Shown: piece by piece, positions 1 to 8,681 of the stretch
Numbering within the stretch: the stretch's first letter is position 1
Layout: every line of letters begins with the position of its first letter
Assembly (NCBI RefSeq): GCF_030814815.1
Contig: NZ_JAUSVR010000004.1
Coordinates: 124,001 to 188,000, forward strand
Reading direction: 5' to 3'
Source: Ancylobacter amanitiformis
Lineage (GTDB): Bacteria > Pseudomonadota > Alphaproteobacteria > Rhizobiales > Xanthobacteraceae
DNA: 64,000 nt
Made by a program: the position numbers and the translations under genes
Notes under the pieces: model-generated
The model's input: only the letters and a program-made list of their open reading frames with translations
Database searches by the model: none
Told to the model about the DNA's origin: nothing

Positions 1-711
1 GCCCGGCGCCAGCACCTCGCCGACATGGCGCGTGCGCGACACTACCACGCCGGAAATCGGCGCACGCAGCACGCTGTGGTCGAGCTGGACGCGGGCAACG
101 GCTATGCGCGCGTTCGCGGCATCGTGCTCGGCCTCGGCCTGCTCGATGGCGCGGCCTGCGCGCGCGACGTCGGCTTCGGCCTGACGGCGGGCGGCGAGCG
201 CGTCTTCGAGCCCGGCGGCGCTGGAGACACCCTTGGCGAGCAGCGCGACCTGCCGTTCATGCGTCGCGCGCGCCTGTTCCAGCGTCGCGACGGCGTGGTC
301 GCGCTCGGCTTGGGCGGCGGCCACCCCGCGCTCGGCGGCACGGGCGCTCGCCTCGGCGGCGTCAAGCTCACCGCTGAGGTCATCGAAGGCGAGGCGGGCG
401 AGTATCTCGCCCGTGCCGACCACGTCGTTGCGGTCGACAGCGAGTTCCTCGATGCGGGCCTGGATGCGACTACTGACGCTGGCCTCGGTCAAGGCCGACA
501 ATGTGCCGGGGCCCTGAAGCTCCACATCCAGCATGCCTGGGCGCAGAATCTCACCCTCGACCGCATGCGGATAGACATAACGCAGGCCGGCGAATCCGAT
601 CCCCAGAACCACCGCCGCGAGGACGGTCAGCCGAAGCCCATGGCGCCGACGCGGGCGCGGGAGGGGCGCCTCCAGCGACAGGAACGGGTCGAGGCCCGGC
701 TGGACGTTCAT
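1..711 (-). CDS. RND/ABC-type periplasmic adaptor (HlyD family), partial
   Basis: The frame opens with ATG at 711 and runs off the left edge without a stop, so only about 237 N-terminal residues are present. It shows a short cytoplasmic tail, one membrane segment (LTVLAAVVLGIGFAGLRYVY, about residues 28-47), then a lipoyl-like half-motif and a long Ala/Glu/Arg-rich coiled-coil hairpin, returning to the second half-motif LRAPISGVVVSR near the edge. This is the usual order for membrane-fusion proteins that join an inner-membrane exporter to an outer-membrane channel. It lies 37 bp downstream of the small Cys-rich gene and may be cotranscribed with it. Whether the partner pump is RND or MacB-type lies outside the window. 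Confidence 0.85.
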   Translation of the reverse strand, partial: MNVQPGLDPFLSLEAPLPRPRRRHGLRLTVLAAVVLGIGFAGLRYVYPHAVEGEILRPGMLDVELQGPGTLSALTEASVSSRIQARIEELAVDRNDVVGTGEILARLAFDDLSGELDAAEASARAAERGVAAAQAERDHAVATLEQARATHERQVALLAKGVSSAAGLEDALAARRQAEADVARAGRAIEQAEAEHDAANARIAVARVQLDHSVLRAPISGVVVSRTRHVGEVLAPG

Positions 712-748
712 GACAAGGGCATCCGGGTGAAGGGCGGCCGGGGGCGGG

Positions 749-1021
749 TCACGGGGCGGGGGTAGCCTTGGCGGCGACGAGAGCCTCCTTGCAGGGTTGG
801 GAGATCTTGTCGGGATTGGCCTTGATGCACTGAAGGATGCGTCCGCCGCCTGGCTGCACGCCGGGGCAGGTGGCGCGGATGTCCGCCTCGCAGGCGGCAC
901 GGACAGCCTCTGCCTGTGCACGCGAGAGGTTCTGTGCCGACGCGGCTCCTGAGAAGGCCGCGCCGAGCAGGGTGGCGAAAGCCAGCACGAGGCCGGCGCG
1001 AAGGAAGAACGCACGATCCAT
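749..1021 (-). CDS. Small secreted protein with cysteine-rich repeat
   Basis: A 90-residue protein. I start it at ATG 1021, because the longer upstream frame has no protein-like character. Residues 1-29 are a signal peptide ending in ASAQ. The mature part has four cysteines in a C-x-DI-x3-C ... ILQC-x7-ISQPC arrangement with the PGGGRILQCIKAN motif typical of the cysteine-rich repeat family (PF00839 type). Periplasmic location and disulfide bonding are inferred. Function is unknown. It precedes the HlyD-like adaptor on the same strand. Confidence 0.75.
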   Translation of the reverse strand: MDRAFFLRAGLVLAFATLLGAAFSGAASAQNLSRAQAEAVRAACEADIRATCPGVQPGGGRILQCIKANPDKISQPCKEALVAAKATPAP

Positions 1022-1281
1022 GAGGTCGGCTCCTTTAGCGGGTTGGGGTGCAGGACCATGGAGCCCGCCCGGCTGGGGGGCGGCCGACCGCGACGGGCTC
1101 CATGGGGGCAGGTTCGCGCCTGCCATGCCGCCGGGAACGGCTGTGCTGCGCACGGCGACGGAAGCGAATATCGGCGTGGGGTTTTGCGGCCATGTCTCCG
1201 CGCCGGGGCTTTTTGTTGCAGTTTGTATCGAGGCCGCGGGGATGGCTTGCGCGGCTCCGTCGTCGCTGTCATGCCAGCGCC

Positions 1282-2001
1282 ATGACAGCCGCAAGAGTGC
1301 TTCTGGTCGAAGACGACCGCGACATTCGCAGCCTGCTCGTCGATTTCCTCGGCGGCGAGGGCTACGACGTCGAGGCGGTCGGAAGCGGCGCCCTGATGGA
1401 CCGGGCGCTGATGCGGGGCATGCCCGACCTCGTGATCCTCGACATCATGCTGCCGGGCGAAGACGGGCTGGCGATCTGCCGGCGGCTCAGGACCAGAAGC
1501 CGGGTGCCGATCCTCATGCTCACGGCCAAGCATGACGACATCGACCGCATCGTCGGGCTGGAGATCGGCGCCGACGATTATCTCGGCAAGCCGTTCAACC
1601 CGCGCGAATTGCTGGCGCGCATCCGCGCCTTGCTGCGCCGCGCGTCGGGTGCCCTGTCCGCGGGCGTGCCGGAGCGGCGGCGGCGGCGTTTCGCGGGGCT
1701 CATTGCCGATCTCGACGCGCGCACGGTGGCGGACGAGAGGGGGCAGCGTGTGCTTCTCACCACGGCCGAGTTCGACCTGCTGACCTGTTTCCTCGAACGG
1801 CCCGGCCGCGTGCTCTCGCGCGACCAGTTGCTGGACTGGACACGCGGGCGCGCCGGCGGCGACCCGTTCGACCGAACCATCGACGTCACCGTGTCGCGGC
1901 TGCGCAGCAAGCTGGCCCGCGGCCTCGGCGAGGCCGAGCAACCGATCACCACCGTGCGCAATGTCGGCTATCTGTTCTCGGCCGACGTGCACGAGGTCTG
2001 A
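1282..2001 (+). CDS. OmpR/PhoB-family response regulator
   Basis: A 239-residue regulator starting at ATG 1282. The receiver domain (about 5-118) shows the acidic pair in VEDD, the phospho-acceptor Asp54 in VILDIMLPGEDG and the conserved Lys103 in DDYLGKPF. The C-terminal winged helix (about 145-235) contains LTTAEFDLL, RVLSRDQLLDW and DVTVSRLRSKL, as in OmpR. The kinase gene begins only a few bases after its stop, so the two form one operon. It is expected to bind DNA when phosphorylated by that kinase; the targets are unknown, but the flanking exported-protein genes are natural candidates (inference). Confidence 0.93.
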   Translation: MTAARVLLVEDDRDIRSLLVDFLGGEGYDVEAVGSGALMDRALMRGMPDLVILDIMLPGEDGLAICRRLRTRSRVPILMLTAKHDDIDRIVGLEIGADDYLGKPFNPRELLARIRALLRRASGALSAGVPERRRRRFAGLIADLDARTVADERGQRVLLTTAEFDLLTCFLERPGRVLSRDQLLDWTRGRAGGDPFDRTIDVTVSRLRSKLARGLGEAEQPITTVRNVGYLFSADVHEV

Positions 2002-2012
2002 GGCGGATGGCC

Positions 2013-3338
2013 ATGCGTCTCGGCCTGCTCGCCCGCATCATCCTGATCGTCGCGGTGGCGCTGTTCGCCATCCAGCTGCTGGCGCTGGTCTTCTATTTCG
2101 GTGCGGGCGAGGGGCGCCGGGCTCTCGGCGAGGCGCCGCCTTCGCTGCCGCGGCAGATCGCGTCTCTGGCCCTACTGGTCGACGAGGTGCCGGCCGATCT
2201 TCGGCCCGCTTTGGTGGAGGCCTTCAGCGAGAACGGCCGCACCGCCACGATCATTCCCGCCCTACCCGATGATCTTGACCCCACGAAGGGCATCGGACGT
2301 ATCGAGCGTTCCATCCGGATGGCACTGGCGCTGCGCGGTGCGCAGGGGCGGCAAGTGCTCGTGCGCCTCGACGGACCCAGTGAAGACGGGCGCGGCGACA
2401 TGCTCAGCGTCTATGTCGGACTGGCCGAGGGCGGCTATCTCTGGCTCGATATCCAGGACCGCGTCACCGTCCGGCTGCTCGGAGTGCCGATCGGCTTCTT
2501 CGCCGGCCTGTTCGGCGTCCTTGTCGCTCTGGCCGCGCTGGTCGCGGTCGCGCGCGAGATGAGGCCGATTACGCGTCTCGCCCGCGAGGTCGACAGGGTC
2601 GGCGAGAACATCGCCCCGGTCACGATAGCCGAGCGCGGCGCGCCGGAGCTGCGCACGCTGATCCGCGCGGTGAACGCGATGCAGGAGCGTATCGCCGCTT
2701 TGGTGCGCAACCGCACACTGACGCTCGGCGCGATCTCGCATGACCTGCGCACCTATCTCACTCGCCTGCGCCTGCGCGTGGAGATGCTGCCGGAGAGCCG
2801 CCACCGCGCCGGCGCCATTGCCGATGTCGAAGCCATGCAGTCGCTGGTGGAAGACACACTCGACTTCGCGCAGGAATCCTTTGCCCCGACGGAGCCGGCC
2901 TCCGCCGACGTCGCGGCCGCGCTGCGCCGCTACGGCGCCGAGCAGAACGACGCGCGCCTCGTCCTCGACATGCCGGACGGCCCGGCATGGGTCGCGATGG
3001 GCGACAAGGCGCTCGGGCGCGTTATCGCCAACCTCGTCGGCAATGCGCTGCGCTATGGCGAGCGCGCCTTCGCCCGCATCGATGCCAGCGGCTCGCCTGT
3101 GGTGCTGGTCATAGAGGACGAGGGCCCCGGCATCCCCGCCGAGGAGCGCGAGCGCGTCTTCGAACCTTTTCATCGGCTGGAGTCCTCGCGCAATCGCGAC
3201 AGCGGCGGGACGGGCCTCGGCCTGACCATCGTCCGCCGGTTGGTCGAGCGGCACGGCGGCAGTGTCGAGCTGGACACCAGCCAGCGCGGGGGGCTTGCCG
3301 TCCGGGTCCGGTTGCCGCGGGCGGAACTTGCGGGCTGA
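2013..3338 (+). CDS. EnvZ-like sensor histidine kinase
   Basis: About 441 residues. An AGGCGG ribosome-binding site at 2001-2006 suits ATG 2013 better than ATG 2007. Two membrane segments (about 4-28 and 155-178) enclose a periplasmic loop, followed by a HAMP segment beginning MRPITRLAREV. The dimerisation box reads ISHDLRTYLTRL, with the phospho-acceptor His near 243. The family's usual proline after DLRT is Tyr here. The ATPase domain has NLVGNALRYGE (N box), EDEGPGIP (G1), FEPFHRL (F box) and GGTGLGLTIV (G2). It is the partner of the upstream response regulator. Confidence 0.93.
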   Translation: MRLGLLARIILIVAVALFAIQLLALVFYFGAGEGRRALGEAPPSLPRQIASLALLVDEVPADLRPALVEAFSENGRTATIIPALPDDLDPTKGIGRIERSIRMALALRGAQGRQVLVRLDGPSEDGRGDMLSVYVGLAEGGYLWLDIQDRVTVRLLGVPIGFFAGLFGVLVALAALVAVAREMRPITRLAREVDRVGENIAPVTIAERGAPELRTLIRAVNAMQERIAALVRNRTLTLGAISHDLRTYLTRLRLRVEMLPESRHRAGAIADVEAMQSLVEDTLDFAQESFAPTEPASADVAAALRRYGAEQNDARLVLDMPDGPAWVAMGDKALGRVIANLVGNALRYGERAFARIDASGSPVVLVIEDEGPGIPAEERERVFEPFHRLESSRNRDSGGTGLGLTIVRRLVERHGGSVELDTSQRGGLAVRVRLPRAELAG

Positions 3339-3422
3339 TACAAATCGACATGCCGCGGTTCGAGCGGCGATACCTTGGCTGTTCACCCTTGCCGCCTCAG
3401 CAACGGCAAAGGACTTGATGCC

Positions 3423-3983
3423 ATGAGAGCCACATTCCCGACCAGACTGACCACACGGATAGCCGGCGCAGCGGCCGTCCTCGGCCTCGTCGCCGCCGCC
3501 ATACCCACATTCGGGAGCGCGCAGGAGCTGACCGCGCCCACCGGGCCCTGGGCATGCGAGCAGGAGCCGTTCGTGAGCGAACCGGGACCGGCCTTCGATC
3601 CGACAGCCATTCGGCTCGTTGCCGGCCTGCTGCTCTCGGCACAGGAAACCGCGCTCGGCATCCGGAGCGACCAGATGGATGCCTGGCGCGGCTACACAAC
3701 GGCGCTCATCGCGCTTCTGCCCTCAGGCGAGCGGCTCGAGCGCTGGACGCAGGAGAAACAGCGCGCCGAGGCACAGGCTTTCGACCTCGCGCAGGACATT
3801 GCCGGCGCCGCCATCGAGCGGGCGGAGAAGGCCCGCGCATTGCAGGACGCGGTCTCCACACTCAAGGCGGCGCTGACGCCCGAACAGATGAGCATGGCCA
3901 AGCAGATGCAGACGACGTTGGTCGAGCGGATCATCCGTTTCCTGCAATGGCGCCGCAGCGAGGCGCCTGGCATGCCGCTCTGA
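3423..3983 (+). CDS. Secreted helical protein with LTXXQ-type motif
   Basis: A 186-residue protein. ATG 3423 is preceded by AAAGGAC. Residues 1-34 form a signal peptide ending in FGSAQ. The mature protein is helical and Glu/Ala/Arg-rich and ends with LTPEQMSMAKQM, which resembles the LTXXQ signature of Spy/CpxP-type periplasmic proteins. CpxP proteins modulate envelope-stress kinases, and this gene lies directly after a two-component pair, so a role in envelope sensing is a reasonable inference. No enzymatic motif is seen. A strong hairpin terminator follows. Confidence 0.7.
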   Translation: MRATFPTRLTTRIAGAAAVLGLVAAAIPTFGSAQELTAPTGPWACEQEPFVSEPGPAFDPTAIRLVAGLLLSAQETALGIRSDQMDAWRGYTTALIALLPSGERLERWTQEKQRAEAQAFDLAQDIAGAAIERAEKARALQDAVSTLKAALTPEQMSMAKQMQTTLVERIIRFLQWRRSEAPGMPL

Positions 3984-4000
3984 CGGTCACGCGCCGAAAA

Positions 4001-4036
4001 GAAAAGGGCCGGGAGCGCAGGCTCCCGGCCTTCTTT
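4001..4036. terminator. Bidirectional rho-independent terminator
   Basis: A perfect 10-bp stem (GGCCGGGAGC / GCTCCCGGCC) at 4007-4016 and 4021-4030 has a GCAG loop. TTCTTT follows on the plus strand, and A-rich DNA (GAAAAGAAAAG) on the left gives a U-run on the minus strand. It sits between two convergent genes and can end transcription of both. Confidence 0.9.
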
Positions 4037-4052
4037 ATCGGGTGACGTCCGA

Positions 4053-4724
4053 TCACCAGCGCTGGAAGCTGCGCGAGCCGGTGTGCACAGCGCCGCCGGG
4101 GCCGACGACCGCGCGATTGGTCGTGCAGCCCTGACCAACGGCGCAGCTGCGCGTGCGCGCCGCCGTGCCGCCATTCGGACCGGCAGTGACCCGGGTCGAC
4201 GTGCAGGCCCCGCCAGTGCAGGTGCGGGTCTGGGCGGTCGAGCCGCCATGGACCCCCGTGGCGCTGCGAACGCCGACGCAGGTGCCTCCCGTGCAGGTGA
4301 CCGAGCGGTTGGCCGAGGTCACCCGCGGCGTGACATAAGGCGGATAGGCTGCCCAGTGCCTGTGCCAGGGATAGGCGACATAGTAGCGGTCCCAATAGGC
4401 GCGGTTGAACGACACGACGGTGATGCCGACCGCTGGCGCCACAGGCGCCGCCAGCACGACCGGCGCTCCGCGATAGACGACTTGGATGTAGTCTGCCGCC
4501 ACCCAGCCGCGATAAGGCCCGAAGCCGATGTCGCACCAGCTATAGCCAGCAACGCAGCCGAAGGTGGTGATGGCGGCGCCTGTCGGCACCACGGTTATGG
4601 CGGGATAGACCGTCGACGGCCCGGCGCGAAGATTGACGTTGGTGACGGCGACGGCCGTGGTGGCGGCACTGGCAACCGGCGCGGCGAGAGCCAGAGCGGC
4701 AGCGAATATGATCTTCCCGAGCAT
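4053..4724 (-). CDS. Secreted SH3-domain protein with Cys-rich C-terminal repeats
   Basis: A 223-residue protein. Residues 1-20 are a signal peptide (MLGKIIFAAALALAAPVASA). A bacterial SH3 domain follows at about 24-82 (VNLRAGPSTVYPAI ... GWVAADYIQ), often used to bind peptidoglycan peptides. An aromatic His/Tyr/Trp linker leads to three imperfect repeats of about 25 residues (about 140-215). Each has a Cys pair, as in TCTGGTC, TCTGGAC and SCAVGQGC, then a Gly-rich segment like GPNGG. An exported cell-wall-associated role is inferred; no catalytic residues are seen. Confidence 0.8.
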   Translation of the reverse strand: MLGKIIFAAALALAAPVASAATTAVAVTNVNLRAGPSTVYPAITVVPTGAAITTFGCVAGYSWCDIGFGPYRGWVAADYIQVVYRGAPVVLAAPVAPAVGITVVSFNRAYWDRYYVAYPWHRHWAAYPPYVTPRVTSANRSVTCTGGTCVGVRSATGVHGGSTAQTRTCTGGACTSTRVTAGPNGGTAARTRSCAVGQGCTTNRAVVGPGGAVHTGSRSFQRW

Positions 4725-5076
4725 GGCGGAACCCTGGTTCAGGTGGCCGGAAGCGGCCTCTGTTTATCCACCGACCTTTCTGGGTCCTGGATATCGCCGG
4801 GGTGTCTCGACCGGGTTTCAAATTGTGACAGTCAGTGCGGGGCGAGCGCGGTAGCCATCTGAGTGATCGACAAACGGTCACACGTTATGCGGCGACTGTC
4901 AGGACCGCCGAAGCGCGCCGGCATCCGCACGCGTTCGGCAACGTGGCGGGTGACCAGATGGTCGAACGTCTCCATGGGCACCGTTCGCCCCTTGCAGGCG
5001 GACTCGCCGGCCCGGCCGGAGGCCGAGATCTGACCTTCGGATTGCTCCGTGTTACCGCGTTTCTGCTGGTGGCCGG
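4725..5076. other. Intergenic region, no supported gene
   Basis: About 350 bp between two minus-strand genes. It should carry the promoter of the SH3 protein gene near its left end. A short plus-strand open frame (4835-5080) has no ribosome-binding site, no recognisable domain and an unconvincing composition. I see no hairpin or repeat. Confidence 0.5.
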
Positions 5077-6324
5077 CTAAACAGCTTGTCCGGTTACCCT
5101 GCTCTCGATGAATGTCACGGCGGCCGTGATTCCGTCTTCCTGTCGGATCGCGACGCCAAGAGTGGATGCCCGGTGGCGCATCTCCGGGTCATCCATCGCC
5201 GTAATCGCCGCCGCCAGGCTTTCGGCCGACAGCGTTCTTCGGTGGATGGTCGGTGGGCCCACGCCCAACTCCGCGACACGCCTTGCCCAGAACGGCTGGT
5301 CGCCAAAAAACGGGCAGATGGCAGCGGGCTTGCCGGCGCGCAGAGACGCCGCGGTGGTTCCGGCGCCACCATGATGCACGGTCGCTGCAACCCGGGGAAA
5401 CAACCTGTCGTGTGGCACGCCGGCAATGATGTGGACGTTGCCAGGCACGCGCTGCGCCTCCAGCGCTCCGCCTCCGGTTGCCAGCAGCCCGCGTTTGCCG
5501 GTTCTGGCGAGAGCCTCAAGCACGATCGTGGTCATTCGCGGAGGATCGAGCCCGGGCATGCTGCCGAAGCCGACATAGACAGGTGGTTCGCCGGCATCGA
5601 GGAATGCTGTCAACGCGTCGGACGGTCGCCACCTCTCATCGTCGAGGAACCAATAGCCGCTGACGAGCACATCGCGGCCCCAGTCGGGCGGAACCGGGAC
5701 GACATGCGGACTATAGGCATAGAGCGTGCCCAAGAACCTGACCGCATCGGAGCGGCGGCCCGCGAGCCCCAGCGACGTCTCCCGCCAGTCACGGATCTGC
5801 TTGCCGAAAAGCCAATCTGCTCCCTTGATCATCAGCGCATGACTGGCCCGGTTAAGCGGGCCCAGGGAAGCAAACGGCAGCATTGGGCTGGGAAAGTCTG
5901 CGGTTGGTGTGAAGCCTGGCAGCGGCGACGCACGTATGTGCGGGCATGCAAGAGCTTCGGCAATGTGTGGCGCGGCAATCGCCTTGGGATGGTGGACGAT
6001 CACATCGGGCGCGAAAGCTCTGACGGCCGCCCATTCATCGTCCAGCAGGCGCCGCATCAACGGACGTGCATGCTTCAAAAGTTTGAGCCCGGCGCTGAAG
6101 CCACCACCGCCGGCGATCGCGTCTTTGCCTTCGGGCGTGTCCATCAACGCCAGGAATTCGCCCGGAAGCGCGGCAAAGGCGATGCCATGTTCGCGAACCA
6201 TGACGTCGAACTGAACGGGCCCCGCGATTTGCACCTCGTGACCGCGCGCCATCAATCCCAATGCAAGCGCGATATAGGGCTGCACATCGCCTCTGGTGCC
6301 GAGTGTATCGATTGCTATTCGCAC
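5077..6324 (-). CDS. MGT-family (sterol/macrolide-type) glycosyltransferase
   Basis: A 415-residue GT1-family glycosyltransferase. The N-terminus MRIAIDTLGTRGDVQPYIAL matches the sterol 3-beta-glucosyltransferase/vancomycin Gtf type, where this Gly-rich loop lies by the acceptor. The C-terminal nucleotide-sugar motif reads VHHGGAGTTAASLRAGKP followed by FGDQPFWARRV, with the HxGxGT and D-Q residues that contact UDP-sugar. Two Rossmann-like halves of normal size are present, with no membrane segment. The acceptor (sterol, hopanoid, polyketide or foreign compound) cannot be read from the sequence. It stands alone, next to a decayed methyltransferase region. Confidence 0.87.
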   Translation of the reverse strand: MRIAIDTLGTRGDVQPYIALALGLMARGHEVQIAGPVQFDVMVREHGIAFAALPGEFLALMDTPEGKDAIAGGGGFSAGLKLLKHARPLMRRLLDDEWAAVRAFAPDVIVHHPKAIAAPHIAEALACPHIRASPLPGFTPTADFPSPMLPFASLGPLNRASHALMIKGADWLFGKQIRDWRETSLGLAGRRSDAVRFLGTLYAYSPHVVPVPPDWGRDVLVSGYWFLDDERWRPSDALTAFLDAGEPPVYVGFGSMPGLDPPRMTTIVLEALARTGKRGLLATGGGALEAQRVPGNVHIIAGVPHDRLFPRVAATVHHGGAGTTAASLRAGKPAAICPFFGDQPFWARRVAELGVGPPTIHRRTLSAESLAAAITAMDDPEMRHRASTLGVAIRQEDGITAAVTFIESRVTGQAV

Positions 6325-6533
6325 CCGGCTTCCTCATTTCCAGTTGGCGTCTGGGTTGCCTCGTCGTCCCATAGCGTAGACGTCGTGCTCAATCTAATCG
6401 GGCACGGCCCGCCATAAACCGCCGATGGCCCTCTCCCGTTCGAGATTGACGCCGATCCGAGCAGGCCGGCTAGTGGACTGTCGATCCTGCATCATAGCCC
6501 GACATTTTCGACTGACCGGGCGCGTCGGTGGCG

Positions 6534-6998
6534 CTAGCCGGCCGTTCCGACCCAGCCGCGGAAGGAGAAGGCGGCGTAATACAGCTCCACGTCGGTGAAA
6601 CCGGCCCCGCGCAGCATGTCTTCTTCCTCGGCCGGCGTAAGCAATGGCAGGCGCTCGATCGTCATCCTGCTGGTGGCCGCCGCCTTTGCCCAATCGGGGC
6701 CCTCACGATCGCCGAAGGCGACCGAATGCGCCATCCCGCGCTCGGGGTCAGAACCCGGCGCCGAGTGCTCCGCGACCACAAGCCGGGCGCCCGGCCCAAG
6801 ACGGCGGCGAATACCCTTCAGCGTCCGCAGTCGCTCGTTCCGGTCGAGGTGATGCAGCGTGAGAAGGCATGTCGCGCCATCAAATGGGCCTGCGGGAGCG
6901 TGTTCGATGATGCCCCGGATCAGATCGACACGATCCGTGAAAGGCGTAAGCGCTTGGTCGTCCCAATCTTTTCGCCATCGGCAACCGTAGCGAGCCAT
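6534..6998 (-). pseudogene. Truncated class I SAM-dependent methyltransferase
   Basis: 154 residues matching only the C-terminal two-thirds of a class I methyltransferase: FDGATCLLTLHHLDRNERLRTL (post-motif II), a GIRRRLGPGARLVVAEHS strand, and a C-terminal region with PAEEEDMLRGAGF. The Gly-rich SAM-binding motif I expected about 50 residues earlier is missing, and the DNA upstream reads in another frame. It could be a remnant or a short-start artefact, but without motif I it is unlikely to be active. The neighbouring plus-strand fragment also suggests decay in this interval. Confidence 0.55.
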
Positions 6999-7150
6999 CC
7001 GAGTGCCTGGTGGAAAAGAACGTCAACGCCGTGATGGTGGATACTATGGCAGAGGCCGCGACCCTTTTCGCCACGCGCTTTGAAGAGATCACGCTCGACC
7101 AGATTGCGCCGCGCCATCCGGTGTTCGCCAGCGTGCATGCACATAGATGA
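6950..7150 (+). pseudogene. Possible C-terminal gene fragment, unidentified
   Basis: A plus-strand frame is open from after the stop at 6947 to TGA 7148-7150. It contains protein-like segments (FAIGNRSEPSECLVEKNVNA, FATRFEEITLDQIAPRHPVF) but no suitable start or ribosome-binding site. It overlaps the start of the truncated methyltransferase on the other strand. I cannot name the family. It may be the tail of a broken gene, or a chance frame. Confidence 0.25.
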
Positions 7151-7373
7151 TGTCCGCTGCCGCGCCGCGCCGTGCGGTCAGCAAGTCTCGATAGAATGCG
7201 GGTCGCCGCCCCGGAGCCAACGGCTTCCCGTGCGTTTGAGCCATTTGCCCATAGCTCCATTTAGAGGGCTATAGAGGCGAATGGCATCGACGAAGTTCTC
7301 CGTTTCATCGTTCCCGAGCCCGCGCTGGTTCTGAGGCGGCGGGTTCGACACCCCTTGGCGCGGATCGTGGCGA

Positions 7374-8612
7374 CTAACGCGCGCGTTTGGCGGAGTTGCT
7401 CCTTCCTACGGTGACCGCGATCGCGGCGAGCATCATGGCGGCAGCCAGCAGGAAGGTCAGCCGCATCCCCGAGGCGATGGCCGATGGCGTCGCGCGGACG
7501 AACTCCTCCATCCCCACGCCGAAGGCGAAGACGGCGCCCATGGCGGACGCGCCGACAATCAGGCCGATATTGCGTGACAGGCCCAGCAACCCGGAAACCG
7601 TGCCGCGCTGGTCCCTGGCGACGTCGGCCAGCGCGGCGGTGTTGTTGGCGGCCTGGAACAGTTGATAGCCCGGCGTCAGCACGATGATGGAGAGCACATA
7701 GCCGACAACGCCGATCCCGTTCGGCAGGAACGCCAGCAGCAACGCTCCTGTCGCCAGCAGGGCAAGGCCGATGGCGAGCACGCGATGGCTGCCCCGGGCA
7801 TCGACCAGCCGTCCGGACGGAACACCGCTGAAGATGGAAATCACCGGCCCAATCGCCATGACGAAACCGACCTGCGTCGCCGGCAGTCCAAGCCCGAGAG
7901 CGAGATAGAAGGGCCCTACCACCAGCGTCGTCATCATGACGGCGGCGACGAGAATGTTCACCAGAAGGTTTGACGCGAGGCTCCGGTTCACGACCGAGCG
8001 CAGGCGAATGGCCGGTGCCCGTTCCTTGACGGGCTCGGCCGGGAGCATCGCGATCGCCAGTATCAGGGCCACAATTGCCAACGGTACCTGCACCCAGAAG
8101 ATGCCGCGCCATCCCGTCAGCGGGATCAGCAGCCCGCCGAGCGAGGGGCCGAGCGCCGTGCCCAGCGCCGATACCGTGCCGAGCAGGCCCATGGCTCGCC
8201 CGACACGCGCCTCGCTGGCGGTCTGGCGCATCAGCGCCATGGCGAGCGTCATCAGGAAGGCCGCGCCCACGCCCTGGAGCGCCCGTGCGCCGATCAGCAG
8301 CAACAGGCTCGGGGCGATGGCGCACAGCAGCGAGGCGAGCGCGAACACGGCGAGACCGGCCACCAGCATGGGCTTCAGCCCGCGACGGTCGCCGAGCCGA
8401 CCGGCGATCACCACGCAGACCGTGAGCGCCGCGAGATAGGCGACGACCACCGCCTGCACCTGTGCGAACGGCGCCGAGAAGGCCTCGACCAGCGTCGGCA
8501 TAGCGATATTGGCGATGCTGGTGCCGAGCGCGGCCAGCAGCATCGCGAGCGCCAGCGTGATCGTGACGCCCGTTTGCGCCGTCTCCGCCATGCCTGAACT
8601 GGACCGTTCCAT
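7374..8612 (-). CDS. MFS drug-efflux-type transporter (DHA2-like)
   Basis: A 412-residue inner-membrane protein starting at ATG 8612, preceded by AGAGGTCGAGACG. About 12 hydrophobic segments are visible. Loop 2-3 carries GRLGDRRGLKPML (motif A), and segment 5 carries LGTVSALGTALGPSLGGLL, the motif C typical of proton-driven drug exporters. It is divergently paired with a MerR regulator across 69 bp containing a MerR operator, so induction by an exported toxic compound is the likely control. The substrate is unknown. Confidence 0.87.
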   Translation of the reverse strand: MERSSSGMAETAQTGVTITLALAMLLAALGTSIANIAMPTLVEAFSAPFAQVQAVVVAYLAALTVCVVIAGRLGDRRGLKPMLVAGLAVFALASLLCAIAPSLLLLIGARALQGVGAAFLMTLAMALMRQTASEARVGRAMGLLGTVSALGTALGPSLGGLLIPLTGWRGIFWVQVPLAIVALILAIAMLPAEPVKERAPAIRLRSVVNRSLASNLLVNILVAAVMMTTLVVGPFYLALGLGLPATQVGFVMAIGPVISIFSGVPSGRLVDARGSHRVLAIGLALLATGALLLAFLPNGIGVVGYVLSIIVLTPGYQLFQAANNTAALADVARDQRGTVSGLLGLSRNIGLIVGASAMGAVFAFGVGMEEFVRATPSAIASGMRLTFLLAAAMMLAAIAVTVGRSNSAKRAR

Positions 8613-8656
8613 CGTCTCGACCTCTTGCTTCCGTATTCGTTGGGGAGTAGGCTGCC

Positions 8657-8676
8657 ACTTCAAGTCGACTTGAGGT
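8657..8676. promoter_or_regulatory. MerR-family operator between divergent MFS and merR genes
   Basis: ACTTCAAGTCGACTTGAGGT contains a perfect 12-bp palindrome (CAAGTCGACTTG) and closely matches the ACCTCAAGT-n2-ACTTGAGGT dyad common for MerR regulators. On the minus strand a TTGACC box (8674-8679) overlaps its right edge and could be the -35 element of the transporter promoter. The dyad lies 5 bp before the merR start codon, which also suggests autoregulation. Confidence 0.8.
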
Positions 8677-8681
8677 CAAGC

